NCBI GenBank assembly: GCA_022494885.1
Contig: JAGVSM010003647.1
Location: 62,001-126,000, forward strand
DNA: 64,000 nt
Reading direction: 5' to 3'
Origin: Micrasema longulum
Lineage: Eukaryota > Arthropoda > Insecta > Trichoptera > Brachycentridae
Below are positions 25,561 through 37,600 of the stretch, piece after piece. The notes beneath the pieces were generated by a model, which was not told where the DNA came from, made no database searches, and saw only the letters and a list, made by a program, of their open reading frames with translations. The translations under genes were made by a program, and so were the position numbers. Position 1 is the first letter of the stretch; each line of letters starts with the position of its first letter.

Positions 25561-26010
25561 TGGATGCACTGTGGTGGAAGGCGAGAGTTTACATTTTGCT
25601 AAATATCCCCCCCTAAGCCCAGATCCGTAAAGTATCCGGCTATTAGGTAGGGGACAAGCTCTTTAACATTCTCTGGTTTAACCAGTGGTCCCCCGAGGAT
25701 GAGGCTCCTTTTATGATGTAATGCATCACATTCACATAGAATGGGTGTTTCCTCATCAACACTGCAGAACCTACATCTAGAAGTTTCGGAGCTACACTAA
25801 GGAATATATTATACCTCTGTCTTTGTATATTTTCCTCCAAAAGGTGGAGATAACGCGTTGGCCTTTATCTATGGATCCTCCTCCCCTTCATTAATCTACA
25901 TAGAGTTTATATTCCTCAGGAACAATTTGGTTGACCCTTTGCGCAGCGGACAGTCCCTCAGGACTGCAACAGTGGGTGGATGGTGGATTTTTGGATCCCC
26001 TCGATTTGAC
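25560..26010 (-). mobile_element. LINE 3' fragment with C-terminal Cys-rich motif
   Basis: The minus strand matches 32925-33175 (plus): CRFCS(A/V)...CECDALHHKRSLILGGPLV, a Cys/His cluster as found at the end of R1/Jockey-type ORFs, and the shared 3' block with ACTTTACGGATCTGGG and ACTCTCGCCTTCC. Confidence 0.6.
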
Positions 26011-26012
26011 GG

Positions 26013-26110
26013 GTTGTGGTCCTGTTAGTACTTTCGCGGACTCGGAAAGTCCTTGGTTCGAATCTCGCTCTATTCCATTTTCTAACAGTTGTTTACGACT
26101 AAAAGAATAA
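26013..26110 (+). mobile_element. SINE family T1 copy
   Basis: GGGTTGTGGTCCTGTTAGTA then GGTTCGAATCTCGCTCTA. The B box is slightly changed and the body is shortened. Confidence 0.65.
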
Positions 26111-26250
26111 TTCCAAAATTAAAATATAAGTACTTTAATTATTAATTAAAATATAAAAATGGTCCTGGACATATAGACCTCGCTTCTTACAAAACATTTA
26201 ACAAAAGGGTTGAACGTCACTTGGCCTCTTTAATTTTAATACAAAGACAA

Positions 26251-26398
26251 GTTAGGATAGGTTGGGTTGAGTTAGATAATTTAAAAAATACGTTTTTTTA
26301 CTTAATTTAACTTAATAATTAATCCTTAACTTAACTTAAGTAAAAAAAAAATATTATTTTTACTTTTTGACTTATCCCAACCTATCCTACCCTAACCC
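26251..26398. repeat. 148-bp foldback sequence
   Basis: Left side GTTAGGATAGGTTGGGTTGA and the reverse complement of the right side (GTAGGATAGGTTGGGATAAG) align, with continuing similarity through poly-T/A to a centre near 26320. Confidence 0.55.
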
Positions 26399-26890
26399 GG
26401 CGGCTTTTGGTTCTGCCGTTACCAAAGGGTTAGCTTTCAACCAGCTAACACGTTTCATCATAATTCATTCCACAAACGGCCTAGACATTAAGGTGAATGC
26501 CGGCATTTAACGAACAGCCTAGCCGCTCTGTTGAGGGGCTGATTTAACTATTTGGCGGTGACATATCCACCTCAGAGTAATAACACTTTGCCCACCTATA
26601 GAGATGCCATTTTGCTCTATTGCATAGAACAAAAGCGTTGCGATTTCTTGGTTTGGTTAAACATAACTATCAGTAGAGATTTGAGACTTAATAATTGAGA
26701 CTTATGCACCTAATTTGAGACATAGTCTCAATTTACCTTAAAAAAGAACAATGCTTTCATTTCTGCGAATTCTTAGTTTCACTCTACCAACCTACGCTGA
26801 AAGTGTCAAACATGGCGTTGCTGACGGGACCACTTAATAAAATTCGAAATAGGTATCTAAGCCGCGCGCCGCGCCGCGCCGTCTACTATA

Positions 26891-27436
26891 GTCCTTAAAA
26901 TATAGCTTGATTAAAATGACATGTCAGCAAAAGTGACGACATAACTTTGTAGTGACGTCTAAGGAGTGATTTATATTTACACACGAAAAATCATTCGTAT
27001 CTGGTGTGTTAATTTATTTTTTTAATAAAATGATTGGCATATAAATCAACATAATTTTAAAAAATCAACTTTAAAACTAAAAAAAAACTCAAATAAATTA
27101 TTAACGACATTCTTACAAGGTTACATCATTTTGCAAAAACGTTAGAGATGGGACGAATCGATCAATGTAAATTGATTGAATAAAAAAATAATTCATTTGA
27201 TAATGTTTACGAAAAAAGTATAAATGTCATATTTTTTGGTGAATAATTGTATTAAATACACTATAATAGGCTTGTTTTTGCGTTTTTATATCAGTTTTCG
27301 GAAACAGAGTTTCATGTTTGCATGAAAAAACTAATAAAATTGATTTGTTTGGTACATGATCAGTGATCAGTAATTTCCCATCACTATTGACATTAGTTTG
27401 GCAGCTGTCATTTTAATCAAGCTACATTTTAAGGAC
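26891..27436. mobile_element. MITE with long terminal inverted repeats (546 bp)
   Basis: Inverted ends beginning GTCCTTAAAATATAGCTTGA and GTCCTTAAAATGTAGCTTGA match over about 31 bases with one difference, and TATA stands on both sides. Further out both flanks contain a GCGGCGCGG motif, so the true ends may lie slightly outside. No ORF. Confidence 0.65.
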
Positions 27437-27505
27437 TATAGGCATTCCGCGCCGCACACCATCTGCGTACCTGTAACCTATAATAAGATCTATACCTTTT
27501 AGAGC

Positions 27506-27605
27506 AGCGGTTCCTAACGAGTGTTCCGCGGAACCCTGAAGTTCCGTGGAAGGGTCATAGGGGTTCCGAGAGTCAGAGCGTATTGCCGTAGAAACCACTA
27601 AATAC
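27506..27605 (+). mobile_element. hAT-type element end fragment
   Basis: CAGCGGTTCCTAACG followed by GTTCCGCGGAACCC and TAGGGGTTCCG-type blocks, characteristic of hAT terminal sequences. Only one end was seen. Confidence 0.45.
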
Positions 27606-27879
27606 AAGTTGGGTATGGGAAACTACGCATATTTGGCATACTGTTGGTAATTTAAAATACCGCCTTAACTTTTGATAGAAGAGGGATACCTACCGGCAAT
27701 ACTTATAAATATTATACGCTACTGGCTACAGTTGCAAGCCCTGATTTCGGTCGATACATTAATCTTCCATTGATTTAGGATGAATACTGACTTTTTTTAA
27801 AAATCGTTTATGTCATAACTTTTTCCGTAAGTTCGTAATCGGATGTTATCCCTATATTTATTTTTATTTATTTATTCAT

Positions 27880-28260
27880 ATTTTTTCTCCTACAAACTAT
27901 AATTAATAACAAATATAATGTTACCTCACTGGGGTGGGGTTACCCGTGCCGAGGACACTTAACAATATGCTTTTTAAAAAATATTTTTACATTTGAGAAT
28001 AAACAAAGAAGACTTACTTAATAAACAGAGATAATTAACAAAATGTTCAGACAGTTTTAGACACAACATATTTATGTTTATAATTAATTTATGCACATCT
28101 ATATTATTTATATTACTAAACGCACAATGAAAAAACAAAAACCTAACATAAGCTATACACTTGTAGAGCAGTTAATTTAATATTGGTTTGGGCGAATGAG
28201 ACAATCCATTTTACTTCTACCTAGCATTATTCTATATATTGCAGTAGTTTTCATAACATC
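27880..28260 (-). mobile_element. LINE family Q, 3' region
   Basis: Reverse complement of 50880-51235: shared AAGTGTCC(T/G)CGGCACGGG tail, the TATAGCTTATGTTA block and GGGCGAATGAGACAATCC. 5'-truncated. Confidence 0.6.
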
Positions 28261-28589
28261 GTTTTACACAGCATCAACAAAGATGACATAGGACCTAAAG
28301 AAAGCTGCAGTGTCTCTTGTGTGGAATAATTACAAATTATTATTCATTATCATTAAATGTGAACGTAATTTGGAATATGGTATTCCGAATTATGTGCATT
28401 TTTGAAAAAACACTTTTTTTTGTTATTTTTTATATTTTTGTTTTTTATAAAAACTGTTTTAATTTAATTAGATTTTCGCAGACGTTTTTCAATAAATTAT
28501 TAGAAACTAACTTTTTATCGAGTTTGATTTATTTAATCTCCTTTATTGATCATGTTGCACTCTAAAATGTAAATGGTATTCCAAATATG

Positions 28590-28955
28590 CTTCCTTGTCT
28601 CTACTAGACTGGATGCCGCTCTAGATCTACCCACTAATGTTAGAGACGCCCCTTCTTTATTTACATTTAAATCAAGATTGAAATGTCACTATCTAAATAT
28701 TTAAGTTGTTCCTTTATCCTTCTTCTTTCCTTCCTATCCCCTTTCTTCTCTTCATAGTTTTGTGTTATTTTTGTATTATTTTGTTAATCTTTGTTTTTAA
28801 TATGGAAAAAAATTTAAGATTCAATATGTCCATGTACTTGTAGTTTTCTCAAACTGAACGGTTTGGGTAGGTAGGAAGTAATTGCTTTAAGGCAATATAC
28901 CCGCCCTTTTATGTATATTATATAAAATGTAAAAGAAAATAAATAAATCTCCGTA
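28590..28955 (+). mobile_element. LINE C-terminal and 3' fragment
   Basis: Reads LDAALDLPTNVRDAPSLFTF, then KSRLKCHYLNI and a stop, the end of a LINE ORF, followed by a 3' UTR with ACCCGCCC and an AAATAAATAAAT tail. Confidence 0.5.
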
Positions 28956-29069
28956 TTCAATAAGGAAACGTAACTTTTTTGCAAATTTAAATTAATAAGG
29001 GTCTATGAAATACTGACAAGTTAATAAAAATGTTTTTGTTCTTATTAGTAGCATAAAAAATTACTACGA

Positions 29070-29143
29070 TCGCCTCTCTGTACCAGCTACCAAGAAGGCC
29101 CGTTGGAAAGTCCTTTTCAGGGCTATTGAGATTGACTTCTGAA
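29070..29143 (+). mobile_element. fragment of the LTR seen at 2356-2792
   Basis: CGCCTCTCT and AAGTCCTTTTCAGGGCTAT match the minus strand of the 2.4-2.8 kb LTR. About 75 bases remain. Confidence 0.5.
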
Positions 29144-29147
29144 GTTT

Positions 29148-29342
29148 TTTTTGGTAAAAAGAAGTATTTTCGTTCTTACGATTTACTAAAATATTTCATT
29201 TTGAGGGCCATTTTCAACGAGTTGTAAGTTATAAATAACTCACTATTAGAAAATGGGAATCAAGTTGGGGTAGAGTGGGATTTGAACCACGGACCTTTGA
29301 GCCGTGAGTCCGAGACACTAGCCACGGGACTATAACCCGATT
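29148..29342 (-). mobile_element. SINE family T1 copy, near full length
   Basis: The minus strand carries the A-box side (GTGGCTAGTGTCTCGGACTC) and a near-perfect B box (GGTTCAAATCC), plus body and tail as at 7315. Confidence 0.72.
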
Positions 29343-30099
29343 CGGTTATTGACTGCCTTAGAGCATAAAACACGGGAGTCCACTTTTTGTCGTTTTGAAG
29401 TTAAAAATGCAGAAATCATCGCGGTAAGCTATTTTCTACGTGAATAAAACACTTACCTTAAAAACGAAGTCCACTTTCGTCATAAAAATGTTTTTTTAAG
29501 TTAAAATAAAATTCTTTACAAAGATTTTTTTCTTCGTTTTCATTAGGTACGTTATTCATCTACCTTTATTGTTCAATCAAACTTATTCCACGTAAGATCG
29601 AACCCCTATTATATTTGATTATTTGCGTAAATGGCAATTTGAAATCAATTTATTGCCAAGGTATTTTGCTTTGCGTATTTTTTTATTTTTTATGGCGCTT
29701 AAAATTCCTTTGCAATTTACACTTAGTATATAGGATTGTAACTTTTTGCACTATCGGGTCTGGCCACTATTGCACTATGTCCCATTTGTTTAAAATTAGG
29801 ATTTTAGTCGTCAATGTCTACTAATGTGAAGGCATTAGAGATCTCAATAACATTTTTTGTATGACCTTTAATGACCGGGAGGCAAAAATTATTTGATATT
29901 TAACTTATATTTTTATAACCTTTCCAAATCGTGTATCTAAAATTATTTATTGATCAATCTATTTATACTTTTTTGTGTTAAAACTGTTCCTTGTTATGTT
30001 ATTAATTTATTTTAACATAAACGGCATAAATTGTCTTTAACACATACGTTAATCATAAATATGAAAAAAAAAAAATAGGTATACATAATATATCATGAT

Positions 30100-30343
30100 C
30101 ATCATTCCATTTGCATAGAGCACTGCATTGGTACACGAATCGCAGTGTATCTTGATCATTTTTTTGTTACATGAAGATAAGATGATCAATCTTACGCTTC
30201 AGGTACCAGTCCAGGGTCTATGAAATATTCTGGTGTAAAAACACCTCTTTAAATAAATATTTCATATCAACCATGTCGGAATCGAACCCGAGACCTCTTG
30301 CTTGGTCGGCAAACGCGCTGACCATTAACAGCACGAGGCCGAC
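30100..30343 (-). mobile_element. SINE family T2 copy
   Basis: Minus-strand head GTCGGCCTCGTGCTGTTAAT, then B box GGTTCGATTCC, body with AAATATTTATTTAAAGAGG and a GATCATCTTATC stretch. Full middle retained. Confidence 0.68.
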
Positions 30344-30479
30344 AGAAAAAAAGATAATATAATAAAAATGATAAAATTGCATAACTATAACAACACATAA
30401 GTAAACAAAAATATTCAGAAAATATACAGGTGCATAAATTTGAAAAATCAAAGAAGAAAAACATTTTTGAATATAAAGA

Positions 30480-30720
30480 AAAGTTTAAGAATTATATTGC
30501 GAAAAAAAAAAGAAATCAGACTCGTTTTATAACTATCAAGTCCAGAACCAAATATATCAGCCTTGTCCTTATACTGATTACCATATCTGTGGAGCCTAGG
30601 GACAAGTGAGTCCATGTAATAGTTGGTCCTAGAACTTGCAGAACAAAAAGGAGATCTGTGGCGGGTATGTCGACCAGGTACACGGAAACACACCAACTCT
30701 AGCATTTGGACAGTCAATGA
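30480..30720 (-). mobile_element. LINE C-terminal coding fragment
   Basis: The minus strand reads FRVPGRHTRHRSPFCSASSR, TNYYMDSLVPRLHRYGNQYK and DKADIF, as in the last conserved block of CR1/Jockey-type ORFs. Confidence 0.55.
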
Positions 30721-31600
30721 ATGAATTGATCACTTTATAAAGTAATTTTTGGTCTGTTAGAATTATGTAATATTTGTTTCAATTATATCTTTATTTTTAA
30801 TTTTTCTAGTCCTTGAGTGTTATCTACCTGGTTTCTATCTATCCATCTATCAGGTTTTTGTGTTTTTTTTTGTAAGTGCCTAATTTCTTTTATGTTAGAA
30901 TTGTGTTAGTTTAGTTATGTTATGTTTTTTATTATAATTATCTTTTTATGTTATTCTTGTACATATATTTTTGTTGTCTATTGTTAGTGTTCATGTTGTT
31001 ATTCCTTTCTGTTTGTGTTGTTTTTATCTTTATCATAATTTGTAAATCCATGTAGGTAACTTGTTTTTGGCCGATGTTATCATGTTTTAATAGAAGGCCC
31101 TAATAAAGGGGAAAAAAGTACTACTTACGTACCTAATATTTGTATGCACCTGTAGTAAAAAGTACAAAGAAGTATCTACTACAAACATGAACATTATTTT
31201 GAAAAACAAATGAACAAAACTAAACAGCCAACAGCTGATGCGACGTTGTCAGATCTTGCTTCAAAGATTGTATAAATATGAAGCAGGTACCTTTATACTT
31301 TTTCCTTACTATTTTAATTTCACATTGCATGTATCGTGTGTTTTTTAGTTAGAGTTCATATTTATTAATAACTTCGTAACATAGTTTTCGGTGACATTCA
31401 GTGGCGGTTAGCCCTTCTAGTATTTTTCTCACATAAAACGTTAGTTCCTTGTATTATCTAATAGGTACATAAAGTTTATGACGGCCACGAATTTACGCTT
31501 ACCATGACGCAACGTAAGTCGCCCACACGTTTTATTTACAAAAAAATCGTTCGTCAAATAAATAGAGCAAAATGATTGTATTCGTACACACATTGTTTTG
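30721..31600. other. spacer upstream of UCP4-B
   Basis: AT-rich. A TAATAAAGGGG motif near 31096 may be a LINE 3' end. No clear promoter element could be named. An in-frame stop at 31559 limits the UCP4-B start. Confidence 0.3.
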
Positions 31601-31603
31601 AAA

Positions 31604-31688
31604 ATGACACAAGAGAACTTTAGGTGTGAAAATACATTTTGGTGCTTGTATTCCATGGCTGTTTGCGCTGGAGGAATTTCTGAATTCA
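31604..31688 (+). CDS. UCP4-B exon 1
   Basis: 28 codons plus one base, MTQENFRCENTFWCLYSMAV to GISEF, with donor GTAAGC. Same phase as UCP4-A exon 1. Helix 1 starts at FWCLY. Confidence 0.82.
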
Positions 31689-34600
31689 GTAAGCGATCAT
31701 TTATAATTATTTATTATCCCTTAAAGTGTTATAATCTGACATTTATGTGTAAAATACTGTTTTGAAGAAGCGGAATAAATTTTGTAATTCGTTTTCATTT
31801 AGACATCTAATTTTCAGGGCCACGTTTTGCTTAATTTTGTCAGCTGACGAGTTATCGATTTTTTAAAGGTTGCCGCTCAATTTTTGGTAATAGTCTAAGT
31901 TATCTATTTAGTGAGTAAATTTACTCGCGGTACCTACCTCAAATAACTTTTACGGGGCACTTTGTATCGCAGATTACACAAAAACACTATAATTAAAAAA
32001 AAAAAAAACTATTTTCTGTGTGCTTTTCCAAAACCGACTGGCTTTGCATAGTTTTATTTAAAAGCGTGTTTCGCGTAGTTTTCTGGCATCAGATCTATGA
32101 TTCATGTTTTAATTCGCTCTCTTGACATTTTTAATACTATTCACATCTTAGAGATAGTCTAAAATAATATATAATGTTTTAATATTATAATATTAATGTA
32201 ACAATATTCATCACAATATTTGTTTTCAGTTACATATCCTTTAGATTTAACAAAGACTCGTCTTCAAATTCAAGGAGAAATCGCCAAAAAAGATGGCACA
32301 AATGTGAGTACTACTGAATTTACCTTGTCAACCCTTTTGTAGTGATTTACGTGTCAAAAATAATTCATTGTTTTATTTTATCAACATAAAAAAATCACAA
32401 TTTGAAACCAATATCAGGAATTTCTATGATCACCTTATTGCCATGTAACTCGGTGCCCTATATATAATTGGGTGCGAATAAGGGGATGATCATTATCATC
32501 ATTACATAATTATCATTATAATGAATTATTTTTAATGACACATTTAAATGAAACTGTAATCTCATGATTTATTTGTCTTTTAGACATCGTATCGTGGAAT
32601 GATAAAAACAGCATATTGCATTGTCAAAGAAGAAGGACTATTTTCGCTATGGAAAGGAATAGAACCAGCTTTACTGCGCCAATTTATTTATTCGGGTTCC
32701 CGAATTGTCATATACGACACACTTCGAAATGATGTTTTCAAAAAGAAACCAGAAGAAATATTTCCCTTTTGGAAGTCCGCTATTTGTGAGTTTCAAAATG
32801 TATTAAAAAGTATTATTTTAATCTATTAGGTGTTGTGTATTGATAAAAGAGTATTCGCAAAGGTTTGCCTTCGACCTAATAAAGCTTAGCCGAAATCAAG
32901 TGAGGGTTATCACCAGCCCGCCCAGGACACTGCAGACTGAACAAACACTTTGCTAGAATGAACCTTTCCGAAACTTCTAGATGTAGGTTCTGCAGTGCAA
33001 ATGAGGAAACACCTATACACATGTAAAGCATCATATGTGAATGTGATGCTTTACATCATAAAAGGAGCCTCATCCTCGGGGGACCACTGGTTAAACCTGA
33101 GTTGTATAATAGCCCGATACTTTACGGATCTGGGTTTGGGGGTGAAGATTTAGCAAAACGTAAACTCTCGCCTTCCAGGCAGTAGCCAGGGTCTTTATAC
33201 ACCTGGGCTCGGAGGGGGAGATTCGGCATAATTTAAACTCTCGCCTTCCACACAGTAGCCAGGCTATTTATAGACCTGGGCTTAGAGGTCGAGAACTATT
33301 CACGGGGACCCGTCACAATAAATCTTCACAAGTCGCAGTGACGTCAGGAGCTTGAATACCACTGACCCCCACCTCTAAGAATAAGAATAGGTGTTGTGTG
33401 ACTCCTCATCTTCCAAATATATATTTTGGTGTGAACATAAGTTGTGTCCGTTTTTTTCCAAATTAAAAAAGGAACACAAAAAAATAAAACAAGATGGTAA
33501 AGGTATTGTGTGATATTGTGTTTGCTTTTACGTTACATATATTATTTTATTTAATTAAAAGCCTTTAAAATGGAATGTCCAGTAGACGAAAGTGAATATT
33601 TTCGGCGCTTTGTTGTGTTCGCGTTCAATGGAGGGAATAAAACTGCTCGTGATATTTGCGCAGTGTTCAGTGAAAATGCCAAGAATGAAAAGACAGCTCG
33701 TCGATGGATTTTGCGTTTCAAAGACAGTAATTTATGTACTTTTTATTTAATATTTTTATTTTCCCTTTTTTAGAATTAAATTATTTTCCCCCTCTCCTCC
33801 TGCATTTATAATAAATTAGTGTGAAATCTGTAATTGGTCTTACTTTTTTTTTATTGTTCTTTTGTACCTTGTTTTATATAAAGAATGTATGATTACATTG
33901 ATAAATAAATTTCAATCTAAAAGACATGGAGCGTTCCAGACTATCGGACCGGAGTAGACTTCGATGAGGAGACTGAGCAGATGAATTTTAGTCACATGAC
34001 TGCCTGTATACAACCATTTTAAATTTTCCTACCGTCCATCCAACTTTTGCAGCAAACTGTTGAAAACTTTTGGTTCTATGAACAGGTGACTTCGCTGTCA
34101 GTACAGGTAAACGTCGTTTTGAACCGGTTCGATTTACGTCGATTTACAATTACGCCGGTTGGTGCCGGCGCGGGATTCCCCGGTCCGGCCGACACCAGAC
34201 GACAGTAGGCGCCGCGATTCTAATAGCAGACCCACTTTTACACGTTGTTTTATTCTATTACCGTGTACGCGAGCAGCCTATTGTGTGTGTGAAATTGTTT
34301 CCGAGTAAGTTTTCGTTCCAATATTCCAATATTTGTAGTTTATGCCATGATTCTGCAAGAAAGGAAGCAACAATCAAAGCAAATGAAATTGGGTGTTTTT
34401 TTTTTTTTAAGTGTTAGAATTTAATTTAGCACCGATAAACTGGTGAGTTAGTATTTATTGTAAAAAAAACATTATTTACATCAAGAGATTATTTATTTTT
34501 TAAACGAATTTAAATTTTGATTATTAAAAACATTTATAATTTATTTTGAATATATATAGGATATGTATTAAATAAGCATGTTTGATTGTTCTTAGAATTT

Positions 34601-37600
34601 CGACACGGAACCTAATCTTATATCTTCCATTATATTTGTATTCATTTTACGCCGATTTTTTTTACGCCGGTGTCTCCCGAAACGAAACCCCGGCGTAAAA
34701 CGACGTTTACCTGTACAACGTTGCAAATTCAGGTATTTTATCGAGTTCTTTACTTGAAGATCTCGTTTTTGTTAGCAGCTTTGTTGCATGTTTTAGGATC
34801 TGAGTGACTTTAAAATAGGTTTTTCTTAGTCATTACCTTGTGGACCTTGTAAATAAACACCAATCCTCTTCTGTAGGCGTACGGATGTATTACAAATTAA
34901 AAAAAAGTATATTCAAGCTCTTCTACTACGCCACGTCATTTCTCCATAGAGGTAGGCAGAGAGAATATACCACCACCCACGTCTATCCTAACAAACATTT
35001 CTATTTTCATCCACATCTCAAGTCCTAATGGTATGAATAATACCTCGAAACCGGTCGCATATAACTAAAAAGTAAAATAGTTCACATGATTTGAATATGA
35101 ATGACTCCGTAGGGAAGAAATCCAGACAGTCTGCAAGCATTTGGACATACTCAAACATTGTTGAATTAACTACCTGGTAAAAGAAGAAACATAAAAAATA
35201 GAAATTGGTTTTCAGGCGTTGCCTAGTAGGTGATTTGGTTCAGCCGGATGAATCTCGCCCGCATAATAAAGGTTTCAGCTCCTTTACTTCACAAAAATCA
35301 ACAGAAGGAAGAGTTGAGGAAATGTGGATGTTTAAACATGGGCAGAATTGTGAATGTTACACGGTGTGTAAAGTGGCCACTTAAACCAGCCAACGACAGG
35401 TCATAAGCCCTGTAAATGCCTAGACTTCCATACTCCCTTCTCAATAATGTTTTTCCTCTCTGTTGCAATAAATTTAAATAGTTTATACGAGTTTATAAAT
35501 CAATAAAGGTGTATTTTCTTTGTTTTATTGCAGGTGGATTTACCTGCGGCATGATGAGTCAATGTCTGGCCTCACCGACTGATCTGGTGAAGGTGCAGCT
35601 GCAGATGGAGGGTAAACAGAGGCTTCTGGGCCTTCCGCCTCGGGTCAACGGGCCTCTCGATGCTTTCTTAAAGATAATAAGGACAGGAGGAATCACTGGA
35701 CTGTGGAAAGGTTAGTTTATTAAAAAAAAATAATGATAAAGATAATGCACATAATGGAAAATGGGAAAACAGTTGTTATGCTAGGGTTTTTATTTTTTAT
35801 GTTGTTATGTTAGGTTAGGATACTCGCACTCGCACTCGCATAGGTTTGCTTTCGACCTAATCAAACTAAGCCAAACCAAGTGAGGGTTATCATTAGAGCC
35901 CTTACAAGGCACTGTATAATAAAAGGGTACAAAGAGAAACCAAAGTTTATAAGGAATGTTTAAATGTTAAGTTTATTATCTTTATTAAGTTATCATTATT
36001 TTCTTTACTACCGCAAAACCGTCCAATTTTGCCCGCTTTTTTACAATTATGTTGATGTTCTCAAAAAAATGTAAGTTATGCTTTACTTTTTAATTACTAA
36101 GAATGACCTTGGTTATCATTAAATTGGGTCCAATTGTAAATTCTGTCATGTTTAAATGCGATTCCAAGCAATTGAAAATTTTGATGGCGGGCAAATTTAC
36201 CTCCACGTTCGTCCATGTTTGCCCGCAACCATTATTTGTTGAACTGTAGCTCATATGGCGTTCTTGTCTATTATTAATTCAAGGGCATAATTGTCAGTTA
36301 AACATATTTTCAATGGCTCACTAATAAAATATTAGTCTAAAAACAGTTGGGAAAATTTACCCGCCGAACTCTATTTGTTTCCATACAAGCAATTTATAGG
36401 CCTTAGGGTTGTCAAAATCTGGTTGATAACTTAAGAAAAATTAATAAATCTTGTTTATTTAAATAAATAATATGTTATATTTAAGTACGCATACCAATAA
36501 TCTTAGTCTTAATTACCTAAATGACATTTTTTAATATCAGGTAGGTACACACAATTTTCGAAATGGCAAATACTTATACCTATGTTGTGAGAAATGATAA
36601 CTGTTTCAGGAATATGGTTAATGAATAGGTTAAAACCAGACGACATCAATTAAAAAAAATAGTAGTAATTATTTCGGAATCTAAGTCCATAGCTACGAAA
36701 GTGAAAAAACAGCGTTTAAGGGTGGATAATAATGGAGGTTGGTTAACTCCAGATATAATGAAAATGATTTAATATAGAAACAAATTGTATACCATGGAAA
36801 AAATGAGAAATGTTTCAGAAACTATCAAAAAGCAATATAAGGAATATAAAAACGCATTATCAAATGAATTAAGAAAAATCTTAAATATCTAATGTGTGCA
36901 AAACTTTCATAATAGTTTTAATTTCATTTAAACTAATTATGAAAATAAGAAAGTGACAACCTTAACACATTTTTTCGTTTGGGCAAAATTAACAACCCAG
37001 AGGCTTAACTTATGCGGGTTAATTGAACATGAAATGATCTAATAACCTTTGTCTATATCAACTTACCTTTGTCTTTGCCATCGAGCAGTATATTAAAAAA
37101 CACCGAGTCGTAATTGGCCCGCAACAAATTACACGCGCCCTTTGACAGGTTCTGACAAGCCACTGAGTAAAGTTAGTGACAAAAGCTTCTGAGTGAAGTT
37201 AGTGACATAAATCTGCTTTCCTCCTTAATGTACTAAATTTACCGAAATCAAATGGAAATTTATTTTTTTGAAGGTTGACCATAGATTAGACTCAGTGGGC
37301 AAAATATCCATTAAGGGCAAAATTGGACGGTTTCGTGGTACTAGGGTAGGCCATATAAGATATAACGTCATGTGATGAGTCTTTCTAGCTTATTTTTCTC
37401 TCATTGAAACGTGTGTGTAAAGATGATGTTTGATTCCAGGATCTTTCCCCAGTATGCAGCGCGCTGCGCTTGTCAACTTAGGTGATATGACCACCTATGA
37501 CATGTCCAAACAGTACATTCAGCTAAAGTACGGCTTACCTGATGAGTGGCCTCTGCAGGCTGTTTCCAGTACTTGCTCGGGATTCGCATCAGCAGCATTG

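Noticed and set aside
26251..26290. Insect telomere repeat (TTAGG)n
   Set aside because: Only one or two imperfect units; it is part of a foldback sequence.
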